From positions 1-64,000 of the forward strand of contig CAVVWN010000008.1 in the NCBI GenBank assembly GCA_963752045.1: 64,000 bases of DNA. The letters are read 5' to 3'. Both the position numbers and the translations under genes were made by a program. Each line of letters starts with the position of its first letter. Position 1 is the first letter of the stretch. Shown here in pieces: positions 52,170 through 61,086 of the stretch. The notes beneath the pieces are model-generated. The model had not been told where the DNA came from and searched no databases. It saw only the letters and a program-made list of their open reading frames with translations. Source of the stretch: DATKDF01 sp963752045. Lineage in GTDB: Bacteria > Acidobacteriota > Vicinamibacteria > Vicinamibacterales > SCN-69-37.

Positions 52170-54911
52170 ATGATCGGCACTCGTCTCGGTCCGTACGAGA
52201 TTCGCGACAAACTCGGCGAAGGCGGAATGGGCGAGGTGTACCGCGCCCGTGATACCAAGCTGGATCGCGACGTCGCGCTGAAGGTCCTCCCGGAGCTCTT
52301 CACGTCGGACCCCGAGCGGCTGGCGCGCTTCGAGCGCGAGGCCAGGGTGCTCGCGTCGCTCAACCATCCGAACATCGCACACGTGTACGGCCTGGAAGGG
52401 GACGGGTCTGTCCTGCCGGACGGCAGGACGCGTCCCCTCGCGATCGCGATGGAGCTCGTCGAGGGACACGACCTGGCCGAGATCATTCGCGAGCGCGGGG
52501 GGCTTCCCCTCGACGAAGCGCTGGCGATTGCGCGGCAGATCGCGACCGCGCTCGAGGCCGCGCACGAGGCGGGCATCGTCCATCGCGACCTGAAGCCGGC
52601 CAACGTGAAGGTACGCGACGACGGCACGGTGAAGGTGCTCGACTTCGGTCTGGCAAAAGCGTTCTCGCCGGATGCCGACGCCGCTTCCGGCTCGATGGCC
52701 AACTCGCCGACGCTCACGGCGCGCGCCACGCAGCTCGGCATGATTCTCGGCACGGCCGCCTACATGGCGCCTGAGCAGGCCCGCGGCAAGGCGGTCGACC
52801 GGCGCGCCGACGTCTGGGCCTTCGGCGTCGTGCTCTATGAAATGCTCACGGGCCGGCCCGCATTCTCGGGCGAAGACGTGACGGCGACGATCGCGAGCGT
52901 CATCAGAGACGACGTCGCCTGGGACTCCCTGCCGGCCGGGACGCCAGCGGCCGTACGGCGGTTGCTGCGCCGCTGCCTTACCCGCAAGCCCGAAGAGCGC
53001 CTGCACTCGATCGCCGATGCGCGACTCGAGCTCGACGAGGCGGTTGCGGGAGACGTGGAACCGCCGCTGTCCACGACGGTGGCCCGACCGAGCCGTCCGC
53101 TCGCGATGGCGGCGCTGGCCGCCGGCGTGTTGATCATCGGCGCGCTGGCGGGCTGGTTCATGGGCAGTCGTGCCGGCGAGGGCACCTCGCCCGTGCGGCG
53201 GCTCGCGGTGCCAGTCGAACCGCTCAGCACCGACCAGAGCGTGCTGGCGGGCGTCGCCATAGCGCCGGACGGCAGCTATCTGACCTACATTGGCGGCGAG
53301 CCACCTCGCCTGTACATGCGACGGCTCGATCAGATGGAGTCGGTTCCTCTCCCCGGGACCGAGCAGGCGACGGCCGTCTTCATCAGCCCCGACGGCCAGT
53401 CAATCGGCTTCGTGGCCGAGAATCAGGTGAAGGTCGTCGCTCGTTCCGGCGGCGCGCCGAGCGTTCTTCATACGTTCAAGGACAACCCGGACTTCTTCTT
53501 CTCGTCGGGCGGCTCGTGGGCCGCCGACGGCTCGATCTACGTGTCGGGCAGCCAGGACGGCTATGGAACCCTCTGGAAGATCGCGGCCACCGGGGGGACC
53601 GCGCAGCAGATCGTGCCCCTCGCCGACGAGCGCGGCATCCGACGCGATGACGGCGTGCCGCAGGTGTTGCCCGGCGGCCGGACGCTGCTGTTCAGCGCGC
53701 TCCCCGGCGACGTGTACTGGGAGTGCCGTCAGGCGGGGATCAAGGCGCTCGACCTCGTCACCGGCGAGGAAGTAATGGTCCTCGACGGCGCGTGCTTCGT
53801 TCACTACGTCGAGACGGGACACCTCGTCTATTTCACCGGCGACAACCAGCTCTCAGTCGTGCCATTCGACGCGACGACGTTGCAGCTCACCGGCCCGCCC
53901 AGGCCCCTGCCGCTTCAGGTGCCGCTGCGTGACCGACGGACGGCCAGTCTCGCGACCGCCTCTGATGGCACGCTCGTGTACGAGCTGGGCTCGGCCATGC
54001 CGGGGAGCCAGCTGGTCTGGCTCGACCGCGACGGCACGGAGGTGCCTGCGCTCGATCAGCCGCGTGACGTGCAGGTTGCCCGATTGTCTCCACGTGGCGA
54101 CCGGATCGCGGCGGTCATCGCCACGCCTGAGGGCATCGGCCGAATCTGGATGTACGACGTCGAGAGGCGCGTGCTCTCCCCGATGTCTCCGCCTGGGCCG
54201 TCCTACCGCCATCTGACGTGGGCGCGCGACGGCCGAAGCCTCGTCGCGCTGCGGCAGGTTGAGGGTGCGTCTGGCGTGTACCGAATCTCGGTTGACGGCG
54301 CGTTTGCGGAGACACCCGTCTACGACCCGAAGACCCCGTGGGCCGCACCGTGGGACGTGTCGCCGGATGGACGATTCCTGGCCGTGTCGATCTGGAGCGT
54401 CGAAAGCGACAAGGACTGGGACATCGAGATCGTCCCTGCGGATGGCTCAGGACCGCCCGCGCCTTTTGCCAGGGAGGACACCGATGAGCAGGCGCCCAGG
54501 TTCTCGCGCGACGGCGATTGGCTGGCGTACAGTTCCAGTCGGACCGGCCAGAACGAGGTGTTCCTGAAGCGCTTTCCCGAGGCCGGCGTGCCCATCCAGG
54601 TGTCGACCGAAGGCGGTACCTATCCGTTCTGGAGCCCGGATGGCGCGACGCTCTTCTACGTCACCGAAGGCGCCCGGCGTGTGTTCGCGGTGAGCGTGGA
54701 TCTCAGCGGCGCCGTGGCGGTCGTCGGCACGCCTCAGCCGGTGTTCGACGTACCAGCCGGGCTCGAGCCACAGGGCTGGGGCCAGTGGGCGGATCTGTCC
54801 CCTGACGGCAGCCGGCTCATGCTGCTCCGCGAGTCCGGTGCCCAGTCGACGGCGCTCGGCGTCGTGCTCAATTGGTTCGAGGAGCTGCGGGCGCGCGTGG
54901 CGGTGCGGTGA
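52170..54911 (+). CDS. Membrane Ser/Thr protein kinase with WD40-like sensor domain
   Basis: 913 residues. The kinase domain occupies 1-275: LGEGGMGEVYRARD, VALKVLPE, HRDLKPANVK near 137, DFGLAKAF near 157, MAPEQARGK near 199. A single membrane helix near 311-333 (AALAAGVLIIGALAGWF) is followed by an extracytoplasmic TolB/WD40-like propeller to the end. This is the most common acidobacterial kinase plan and senses an external signal. At residues about 75-90 the kinase N-lobe contains an in-frame insert, GDGSVLPDGRTRPLA, encoded by a REP-like palindrome (52398-52438), between the usual HVYGLE and AMELVEG. Confidence 0.9.
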   Translation: MIGTRLGPYEIRDKLGEGGMGEVYRARDTKLDRDVALKVLPELFTSDPERLARFEREARVLASLNHPNIAHVYGLEGDGSVLPDGRTRPLAIAMELVEGHDLAEIIRERGGLPLDEALAIARQIATALEAAHEAGIVHRDLKPANVKVRDDGTVKVLDFGLAKAFSPDADAASGSMANSPTLTARATQLGMILGTAAYMAPEQARGKAVDRRADVWAFGVVLYEMLTGRPAFSGEDVTATIASVIRDDVAWDSLPAGTPAAVRRLLRRCLTRKPEERLHSIADARLELDEAVAGDVEPPLSTTVARPSRPLAMAALAAGVLIIGALAGWFMGSRAGEGTSPVRRLAVPVEPLSTDQSVLAGVAIAPDGSYLTYIGGEPPRLYMRRLDQMESVPLPGTEQATAVFISPDGQSIGFVAENQVKVVARSGGAPSVLHTFKDNPDFFFSSGGSWAADGSIYVSGSQDGYGTLWKIAATGGTAQQIVPLADERGIRRDDGVPQVLPGGRTLLFSALPGDVYWECRQAGIKALDLVTGEEVMVLDGACFVHYVETGHLVYFTGDNQLSVVPFDATTLQLTGPPRPLPLQVPLRDRRTASLATASDGTLVYELGSAMPGSQLVWLDRDGTEVPALDQPRDVQVARLSPRGDRIAAVIATPEGIGRIWMYDVERRVLSPMSPPGPSYRHLTWARDGRSLVALRQVEGASGVYRISVDGAFAETPVYDPKTPWAAPWDVSPDGRFLAVSIWSVESDKDWDIEIVPADGSGPPAPFAREDTDEQAPRFSRDGDWLAYSSSRTGQNEVFLKRFPEAGVPIQVSTEGGTYPFWSPDGATLFYVTEGARRVFAVSVDLSGAVAVVGTPQPVFDVPAGLEPQGWGQWADLSPDGSRLMLLRESGAQSTALGVVLNWFEELRARVAVR
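52398..52438 (+). repeat. Short palindrome headed GGGGACGGGTCTG inside the kinase gene
   Basis: GGGGACGGGTCTGTCCTGCC, a turn, then GGCAGGACGCGTCCCC. It shares the 13-bp head with the palindrome at 23405-23519. About 14 codons are added without breaking the frame. Confidence 0.75.
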
Positions 54912-54970
54912 GCAAGGCTCTGCGACCGCCGACACCTTGACGCCAAGATGAGCTGAGTCTTTCTCGGCCG

Positions 54971-55084
54971 ATGCCCGACTTCTACATCGGCGCGCACGCG
55001 GCCATCGCCGGATTGACACTCCTGACACGCGACGCACGGCGGTACCGCGAGTACTTCCCGGCACTCAGGATCATCGGACCATAG
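54971..55084 (+). pseudogene. VapC-type PIN-domain toxin, C-terminal fragment
   Basis: 37 codons reading MPDFYIGAHAAIAGLTLLTR then DARRYREYFPALRIIGP. This is the end of a PIN ribonuclease (PDxxIGAHA with the active-site Asp, then LLTRDxxRY). The N-terminal two thirds and any antitoxin gene are absent, so it is a leftover of a type II toxin-antitoxin pair. Confidence 0.65.
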
Positions 55085-55101
55085 GCCGGCGCACCTGCGA
55101 T

Positions 55102-56532
55102 TCAGCCCGTCTTCTGGAACGCCCGCCGCGCGTAGAGGTGCTCGAACAGGTTCCCTTCGTGCGGCTGGTCCCACACGATCGTGTTCGTCTTGATCGGGCC
55201 GAGGTTCAGCCGGCCGACCAGATCCGAATCGAGCAGCCGGTTGATGAGCGCCTCGTCCTTCGTGAGCGCCGTGACGACGAGCGTTTGACCCATGCACGTC
55301 GGCATCGCGGCCATCTCGTCTTCGGTGACGTCGACGACGGCGACGTAGGGGAAGAGGAACTCGCGATTGGCCAGCGGGTGCGAGGACGTCGTGCAGTGGA
55401 CGACGGTCGGGAGCAGATAGGTGCTGCCGTCGTGCTGGACGAGCCGTGGGCCCTTACGGTGCCGCGCGGTCATGTCCTCGGCGCCTGGTTCGGCGAGTCC
55501 CGCGTCGATCTGCTGCGACAGGAACTCGGCGACCTTCGGGTTCACGAAGGGCGCGATGGCGGCCTCGGGATCGTCCGACGCGCGCGGCACGATCTCGGCA
55601 AGCCGCTTCGCGAGCGCGTCGGCGAGCTCACGGCCGTGGGCCGGTGTCCAGACGCCTGACGCGTTGACGCACGAGCGCCCGCCGTTTTCGGCAACCGACG
55701 TCGCGATGACGTCGAGCGTGTCTTCCCAGCGGTCTGCCTGATCCGGACCCAGCAGGAGCTTGCTGTAGCCGGGACCGTGCAGCTCGATGCGCGGGTCGCC
55801 GGCAAACGCGCCCACGGCCGCGACGTCGCCGAAGAACATGCTGCGGCCGGACTGACGGACAATCTCGCCGCCGCCGGCATGGCCGCTCGGGTAGAACGCG
55901 AACGCGTCGGCGGGCACGCCGGCTTTGATGAGCGCCTGGATGATTCGGTACGGCGTCCACGGTTCGGCGCTGCCCGGCCGCAGCACGAGCGGCATCTTGA
56001 GCGCGATCGACGGCACCCAGAGCCCGTGCACGCCGGGCGAGTTGTTCGGCAGCACGACGCCGAGCGACCGCGTGCGCGGGTAGAAGCTCACGGCCTGCCC
56101 GTTCACGTCGCCGTAGCCGCGGTCGAGAATCGCCGGGTCGAGCCCCCGCGTGAGCCCCTGCAGGATGGCGCCGACGTTCTCCATCACCGACGACACCCGC
56201 TTCATGTTGCGCCGGCCCATCACGTGCGGCATGCCCGTCGTCGCCGAGAGCTGCTCGATGTAGTCGTCGGGCCGCTGCTGGTCGTCGCCAATCGGCAACG
56301 TGTCGTTCAGGAAGATGGCCGAGGCCTCGCGGGTCATCTCGATGAGCCGGTTCGTCGGGATGGCCGTGAGCGAGGCGCGCATCGCGTCCTGGTCGATGAG
56401 ATCCCGCCGGATGAGGCCGACGTTGGCCTGGCTGATCTCGACAAAGGGCTTCCCGGTCGCGTGATGCGGGGCGTACGCGACATCGAGGCTCTTGTAGGGC
56501 TTGCCGCGGCGGAGAAGGGGGATGTGGAGCAT
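55102..56532 (-). CDS. Aldehyde dehydrogenase family protein
   Basis: 476 residues. The Rossmann region has LGVVLPNNSPGVHGLWVPSI, LVLRPGSAEPWTPYRI and AFAFYPSGHAGGGEIV. The catalytic cysteine is in ENGGRSCVNASGVW, in the place of the usual GQxCxA motif. The protein lacks the very conserved EALGKSP-type Glu loop in a form I can recognise, so it belongs to a divergent branch, near acylating or long-chain aldehyde enzymes. It oxidises an aldehyde with NAD(P); the substrate is not clear. Its start lies only about 13 bp from a 9-bp tandem array. Confidence 0.78.
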   Translation of the reverse strand: MLHIPLLRRGKPYKSLDVAYAPHHATGKPFVEISQANVGLIRRDLIDQDAMRASLTAIPTNRLIEMTREASAIFLNDTLPIGDDQQRPDDYIEQLSATTGMPHVMGRRNMKRVSSVMENVGAILQGLTRGLDPAILDRGYGDVNGQAVSFYPRTRSLGVVLPNNSPGVHGLWVPSIALKMPLVLRPGSAEPWTPYRIIQALIKAGVPADAFAFYPSGHAGGGEIVRQSGRSMFFGDVAAVGAFAGDPRIELHGPGYSKLLLGPDQADRWEDTLDVIATSVAENGGRSCVNASGVWTPAHGRELADALAKRLAEIVPRASDDPEAAIAPFVNPKVAEFLSQQIDAGLAEPGAEDMTARHRKGPRLVQHDGSTYLLPTVVHCTTSSHPLANREFLFPYVAVVDVTEDEMAAMPTCMGQTLVVTALTKDEALINRLLDSDLVGRLNLGPIKTNTIVWDQPHEGNLFEHLYARRAFQKTG

Positions 56533-56544
56533 TCGGACAGTTTA

Positions 56545-56605
56545 ACCGGTGCGACGGGGTGCGTCGGGTGCGTCGGGGTGCGTCGGGTGCGTCGGGGTGC
56601 GACGG
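56545..56605 (+). repeat. 9-bp tandem array, unit GGGTGCGTC
   Basis: About six units of GGGTGCGTC/GGGGTGCGTC directly upstream of the aldehyde dehydrogenase start. Same unit as 37281-37347. Confidence 0.9.
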
Positions 56606-56705
56606 GCGCGCGCGGCCCCAGCCGTTGACACCTCGTTCGCGACGATGACATCGTCGTCCTCAAGGAGCTGCAGGCGCTCGGTGCGCCGGAAGGGCGTGAC
56701 CTGAC

Positions 56706-57143
56706 ATGGAGTCGCAGCGCGGCGCGGCCGAACGGGCGCTTCTTGCCAGTCTGAATGCACAGCGGGCTGAACTGGCCTCGCTGTTCGCGCATCAGTCGGA
56801 TCATTGGCACTTCGAGGATCCGATCTACCGCTTCTATCACCAGAGCTTCAAGGTGTTCGCGCTTCAGGCACAGACAGAGGTGATTGTTTCGACACTCGAA
56901 CGGCTGATGCCCGGGCGACCGCTGAATCAGTGGTTCACCGGCATCGTGGCACGTGGCACGGGCCGGACGTTCTCATTCGAGGACAACCAACGCTGGACGG
57001 AGGTGACGGCACCGATTGTGGAAGCGTTCTTCCATGCTCGGTACTTCCTCGAGATGGCCGCGCGCTACTCGGAGCTCCGGACGCCGCCGCAGCCGTTGCC
57101 AAGCGGGTACGCGGCACTGCTGTACCTGTACGACCTTCGGTAG
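56706..57143 (+). CDS. Conserved hypothetical protein
   Basis: 145 residues, mostly helical, starting MESQRGAAERALLASLNAQR. A recognisable block is SDHWHFEDPIYRFYHQSFKV, followed by LNQWFTGIVARGTGRTFS and FFHARYFLEMAARYSELRTP. It resembles short uncharacterised bacterial proteins, but I cannot name a family. No signal peptide or membrane helix. It precedes the glycosyltransferase gene by 72 bp. Confidence 0.55.
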   Translation: MESQRGAAERALLASLNAQRAELASLFAHQSDHWHFEDPIYRFYHQSFKVFALQAQTEVIVSTLERLMPGRPLNQWFTGIVARGTGRTFSFEDNQRWTEVTAPIVEAFFHARYFLEMAARYSELRTPPQPLPSGYAALLYLYDLR

Positions 57144-57215
57144 GGGGAAGGCGTCGACGATTGGAACGGCCTCTTTCGTGACGTCAGCGCGCTCCCTCAC
57201 CGGGGCTGTGCCACA

Positions 57216-58073
57216 ATGGGCGCCGTGCCGCGGGTCACGGTCATCGTCCCGACGTACAACTACAGTAGCGTCCTGCCGTATTCGATCGGCAGCGCCCTCG
57301 GGCAGACGTTCACCGATTTCGAGTTGCTCGTCGTCGGTGACGGCTGCACGGACGATTCCGAGCACGTCGTCATGGCCCTCGGCGACCCGCGCGTGCGCTG
57401 GACGAACCTGCCCGTCAATGCCGGTCATCAGAGTGTGCCGAACAACGAGGGACTGCGGCTGGCGCGCGGCGACATCATCGCCTATCTCGGTCATGACGAC
57501 CTCTGGTTACCGCACCACCTGCAGTCGTGCGTGCGGGCGTTCGACGAATCGGCTGCGGATGTGTCGTACGCACTCGTCGCCTGTGTCGGGCCCGAGGGTC
57601 GTTTCGTCGTGCCAAGCATCCCGCGGCCGGCGCGCGGCCTGTATTCGCCTCCGTCGGGCATGGCTCATCGGCGCCGGATGACGGAGCGCCTGGGAGGCTG
57701 GCGTGACTACCGCGACCTGCGCACGTCGCCGGACGTCGAGCTGTGGCGTCGTGCGGCAGGAGCCGGCTGCGCGTTCGTCTTCGTTCCGCGGCTCGGCGCC
57801 GTGAAGTTCCCGGCCTCGTGGCGATCGGGCGTCTACAAGAGCCGCCCATCGAACGAACAGGCAGACTGGCTGGCGCGGATCGATCGCGAACCGGATCTCG
57901 AGGCCCGGGAGCTCGCGAAGATGGTTGCAGACGACCGGCCGAACACGGTGTCCTACCGTGAGCTGGTCCGCCAGCTCGTGCGAGAGACGTTCAACCGGAT
58001 GCGAAGACCGTCCGCGTTGCCGTGGCGCCGCGGCGGGAACATCGACGCCATCCGACGCTACAAGGGGTTGTGA
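57216..58073 (+). CDS. GT2-family glycosyltransferase
   Basis: 285 residues of the GT-A fold. VTVIVPTYNYSSVLPYSIGS opens the nucleotide-sugar site, FELLVVGDGCTDDSEHVVMA contains its conserved Asp, and GDIIAYLGHDDLWLP is the metal-binding DxD-like motif. It transfers a sugar in cell-surface glycan or natural-product assembly. The epimerase-like gene follows after 7 bp, so they probably act in one deoxy-sugar or polysaccharide pathway. Confidence 0.85.
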   Translation: MGAVPRVTVIVPTYNYSSVLPYSIGSALGQTFTDFELLVVGDGCTDDSEHVVMALGDPRVRWTNLPVNAGHQSVPNNEGLRLARGDIIAYLGHDDLWLPHHLQSCVRAFDESAADVSYALVACVGPEGRFVVPSIPRPARGLYSPPSGMAHRRRMTERLGGWRDYRDLRTSPDVELWRRAAGAGCAFVFVPRLGAVKFPASWRSGVYKSRPSNEQADWLARIDREPDLEARELAKMVADDRPNTVSYRELVRQLVRETFNRMRRPSALPWRRGGNIDAIRRYKGL

Positions 58074-58080
58074 GGGGAAG

Positions 58081-58659
58081 ATGCTTCAGAACGCGCGGAA
58101 AGACGGTCAGCAGGTCACCTCCGAGTGGCAGAAACTCCAGGACCCGATCGAGGGTGTTGTCGTCCATGAGGTTCGCCATGTGCCGCGTGACCACGGCGTC
58201 ATCACCGAGATATTCCGGCCGCAATGGGATCCGACCGGCCTTCCCGTCGTGCACATCTATCAGTCGCGGCTGTTTCCCGCCGCCATCGGCGCCTGGAGCT
58301 GCCATGCGAAGACCGTCGATCGCCTCTTCATCAATCAGGGCCACGTGAAGATCGTGCTGTACGACGGGCGCGAATCGAGCCGCACCTTCGGAAACGTGAT
58401 GGAGCTGCACGCCGGCGACGCGCGTCCGGCTTTTGTCGTCATCCCGATTGGCGTGTGGCACGGTATCCAGAATCTCGGGGCCGCCGACGCGCTCATGCTC
58501 AACGCGCCGTCGCGTGCCTACGACTACGAGGATCCCGATCACTACCGCCTGCCGTACGATTCCCCCGAGATCCCTTACACGTGGCACGCGGGCGGCGCCG
58601 CTCGCCTGCGGGCCAATCCGCGCCTGTCGTCACCGCCAGCGCCTGATCGCGAGCCCTGA
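58081..58659 (+). CDS. dTDP-4-dehydrorhamnose 3,5-epimerase-like cupin protein
   Basis: 192 residues of the RmlC cupin family, with VVVHEVRHVPRDHGVITEIF, SCHAKTVDRLFINQGHVKIV (the catalytic-His region), LHAGDARPAFVVIPIGVWHG and DALMLNAPSRAYDYEDPDHY. True RmlC has PRxFxDxRGxFxE near its start; here this region is altered, so it may epimerise another nucleotide sugar or be a sugar-isomerase relative. GGGGAAG precedes the ATG. Confidence 0.75.
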   Translation: MLQNARKDGQQVTSEWQKLQDPIEGVVVHEVRHVPRDHGVITEIFRPQWDPTGLPVVHIYQSRLFPAAIGAWSCHAKTVDRLFINQGHVKIVLYDGRESSRTFGNVMELHAGDARPAFVVIPIGVWHGIQNLGAADALMLNAPSRAYDYEDPDHYRLPYDSPEIPYTWHAGGAARLRANPRLSSPPAPDREP

Positions 58660-58975
58660 AGACCGAGGGCGCCCGCGACGAGCGCAGCCGTGGCCGAGCC
58701 CGTCCACTCGCGTGCCAGAAACCACGTCGCCAGGGCCGTCAGAAACAGCCCGGCCATCAGCGAGAGGTTGAAGGCGAGCACCGGCGAGCCGCCGAGCGCA
58801 AGCACCGGCGCGCCGAAGAGCGCGGGTACGACGATCGGGTGCGAATAGGCCAGCGTGCCGGTCCGGGCAGAAGATGTTCGCGTCGAACAGACCTGTCGGA
58901 TTGGAGGGAAGCGTCCGAACGATCCAGGCGATCGCCCAGGCGTTGTACTCCGCGTCGGCGTTGTAGTTGAGTGAC
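58655..58975 (-). pseudogene. Large membrane glycosyltransferase-like protein, internal fragment
   Basis: On the minus strand one frame reads NYNADAEYNAWAIAWIVRTL then PTGLFDANIFCPDR. After a one-base shift near 58872 it reads TLAYSHPIVVPALFGAPVLA, FNLSLMAGLFLTALATWFLA and ATAALVAGALG. This matches the first extracytoplasmic loop and following helices of YfhO-like or GT-C membrane proteins. Both ends are missing: upstream it is fused to btaA, and downstream it runs into the epimerase gene. Confidence 0.5.
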
Positions 58976-58983
58976 AGCCGCGA

Positions 58984-59902
58984 GCAGCACGAAGCAGGTC
59001 ACCGGTTCGGCGCCGTCGGCAAGGAAGCGTTCGAGCGTGCCGGTGTGCGTCGTGACCCGGTCGACGAGACCGCCCTTGAGGCGCAGGAAATTCTCGTGCC
59101 GGAGGTACTCGGGGCAGCAGCTCGGCGTGTAGGCTCCGGTCAGGTACACGCGCCAGAAGTAGTTGTCCGACAGGGGCAGCTCGGTCAGGACCGCTTCGAG
59201 TCGGGACTCGACGAATCCGGCGATGCCGAGCGGGTGGTCGCGCTCGAGGTGCTCGCGCTGAGGCCGCGGTACCGCGAGCATCGACAGCAGGGCATCCCGG
59301 CCCAGGCTCCACCGCAGCAACGGGCGCCAGAGCCGGTCGCGGACCCGCGTGCGGTAGATGTCGCGCTGTTCGTCGAGCGACCCGGCGGCCAGCAGGGCTT
59401 CGAGATCGCCGCGGACCCGCGCCACGCAGTCGAGGTACAGATTTACGGTGCGCGCCACGAGGCCCGTCGTGCCGCGAAAGTACAACGACCGTCGCCAGCC
59501 GGACCCGGCGAAGTAGTCCTGATGCTGATCCCAGAACGACCGGGACGCCGGTGACAGCTCGCGGCGCAGCTTGTGCCAGTAGAGGGCGGTCCACCGGGCG
59601 AGGCGTCCCCGGCCGAAGAGCTCGAAGAACTCGTCGTAGTCCAGATTCCGGATGGCCGCCTGCTTGAGCTCGAGCAGCGCGTTCTGTCGGGGGTTCATGT
59701 CCACCGCGTGGATGTGCCGAGGCGCGTCGAGGGCGTAGTCGAGTGCGTTGCACCCGGCCGACGTGATGACCACGACGCGGTCGTTGGACGTGAGCCCGAG
59801 CGCCTCGCGGTCGAGCCGCGGATCCTCCCAGCAGGTGTTGTAGATGAGCTGCCGGGACTGCAGCAGGCGGAACCACGAGCTGACCAGCCGGTGTCCGGAC
59901 AT
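58984..59902 (-). pseudogene. btaA: Betaine-lipid synthesis protein BtaA (DUF3419), 3' truncated
   Basis: From ATG 59902 about 306 residues match BtaA, the S-adenosylmethionine:diacylglycerol 3-amino-3-carboxypropyltransferase that starts synthesis of phosphorus-free betaine lipids. Matching blocks are QLIYNTCWEDPRLDREALGL, VVVITSAGCNALDYAL, VDMNPRQNALLELKQAAI and SDNYFWRVYLTG. The match ends at CFVLL near 58984, where the sequence becomes a fragment of an unrelated membrane protein. The C-terminal 80-100 residues of the family are missing. No btaB is visible. Confidence 0.75.
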
Positions 59903-60180
59903 CGCCTGAGCCAGTGTGCACGCCCGATTCGACGTTCGCGTGTCGACGACGCGACGGTTCGGTGTCCTGGAGGCGACGTCGTTGTGACTCGCACGGGCGA
60001 CCGCGGGGCCATGCGTTTACGAACATTTGGCGCCGCCGACATCACGGAGTGACACGAAGCTGGGACACTGACGTTCGGCCGGCGGTTCGCGAGCCGGTTC
60101 CCGCCTCAGTCCTCGCTCCCGCCCGGCGGAGCGATCTTCGCGCGCACCGTGACGGGGCGCGCTGCGTTTGCGGAGGTCGA

Positions 60181-61086
60181 ATGAAACTCGATGCGCATGT
60201 CCACACGATCTACTCCGGAGCCTCGTCCATCCGCCCGCTGCGCTCCTTCATGCGCGAGTGCTACAACACGCCGGACCAGGTGTACCGGCGCGCCAGGGCC
60301 CGCGGCATGGATCTCGTCGCCATCACGGACCACGACCAGATTGCCGGCGCGTTGACCATCGCAAACAGGCCGGACGTCATCATCGGGTGTGAGGTCACCG
60401 GTGTCTTCCCGCGAGACGGCGTGCGGGTGCACCTCGGCGTGCTGGGCTTGACTGAGGCACAGTTTCGCGACGTGGACCAGCTGCGCCACGACATCACCGA
60501 GCTGATGCCGTATCTTCGCCAGCAACAGCTCTTCGTCTCCCTCAATCACGTCGCCTCCCGCATCAACGGCCACATCACCGCGCGGCACATCGCCGCGCTG
60601 CTGCCGTGGCTGAACGGGATGGAGATCCGCAACGGGTCCCGACTCGCGAGCCAGAACCGGACGGCCGAGCGGCTGGCCCGCGCCAACGGCAGGGTTCCGG
60701 TTGCGGGGAGCGACTCGCACACACGTCGGGGGATCGGACAGACCTGGGTCGAGGCGCCTCACGCCCGGTCGCGGGAGGAGTTTCTCGCCGAGCTTCGGGC
60801 CGGCCGGGTGCGGGTCGGCGGGCGCCAGGGCAACGGCATGACCATGGCATCAGACATCATCCGCATGACGGCGGCGCTCTACCGGGAGCACACCCTGCGG
60901 CTCCTCGAGCGGCCTGCGGAGCTTCGGCGCGTGGCTGCCATGGCGGCCATGGCCGTCTGCTGGCCGGCGGTGATGGTTCCGATCGCCATCGCGATGGTGC
61001 ACTTCGGTCTCGAGATGCGGTTCAACCGGGCGCTCCTGAGCGACGTGGCCCGCAGACCCGAGCTGGGACTCCCGGAGCCGGCCTGA
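60181..61086 (+). CDS. PHP-domain metal-dependent phosphoesterase with C-terminal membrane segment
   Basis: 301 residues. The PHP domain has the metal ligands in DAHVHTIYSG (residues 4-13), AITDHDQIAG, SLNHVASR and AGSDSHTRRGIG. A hydrophobic segment near 262-285 (VAAMAAMAVCWPAVMVPIAI) would anchor it. PHP enzymes hydrolyse phosphoesters; this family includes 3',5'-nucleoside bisphosphate phosphatases. Its TGA overlaps the next ATG (TGATG), so the glycosyltransferase is translationally coupled. The tail anchor may place the activity at the membrane where the glycosyltransferase works. Confidence 0.8.
   Translation: MKLDAHVHTIYSGASSIRPLRSFMRECYNTPDQVYRRARARGMDLVAITDHDQIAGALTIANRPDVIIGCEVTGVFPRDGVRVHLGVLGLTEAQFRDVDQLRHDITELMPYLRQQQLFVSLNHVASRINGHITARHIAALLPWLNGMEIRNGSRLASQNRTAERLARANGRVPVAGSDSHTRRGIGQTWVEAPHARSREEFLAELRAGRVRVGGRQGNGMTMASDIIRMTAALYREHTLRLLERPAELRRVAAMAAMAVCWPAVMVPIAIAMVHFGLEMRFNRALLSDVARRPELGLPEPA

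Noticed and set aside
54971..55084. Working VapBC toxin-antitoxin pair
   Set aside because: Only the last 37 codons of VapC remain and there is no antitoxin gene.
56640..56705. Plus-strand frame reading HLVRDDDIVVLKELQALGAP before the hypothetical gene
   Set aside because: It looks protein-like but is only about 25 codons between a repeat array and the next gene, without a start or a recognised family.
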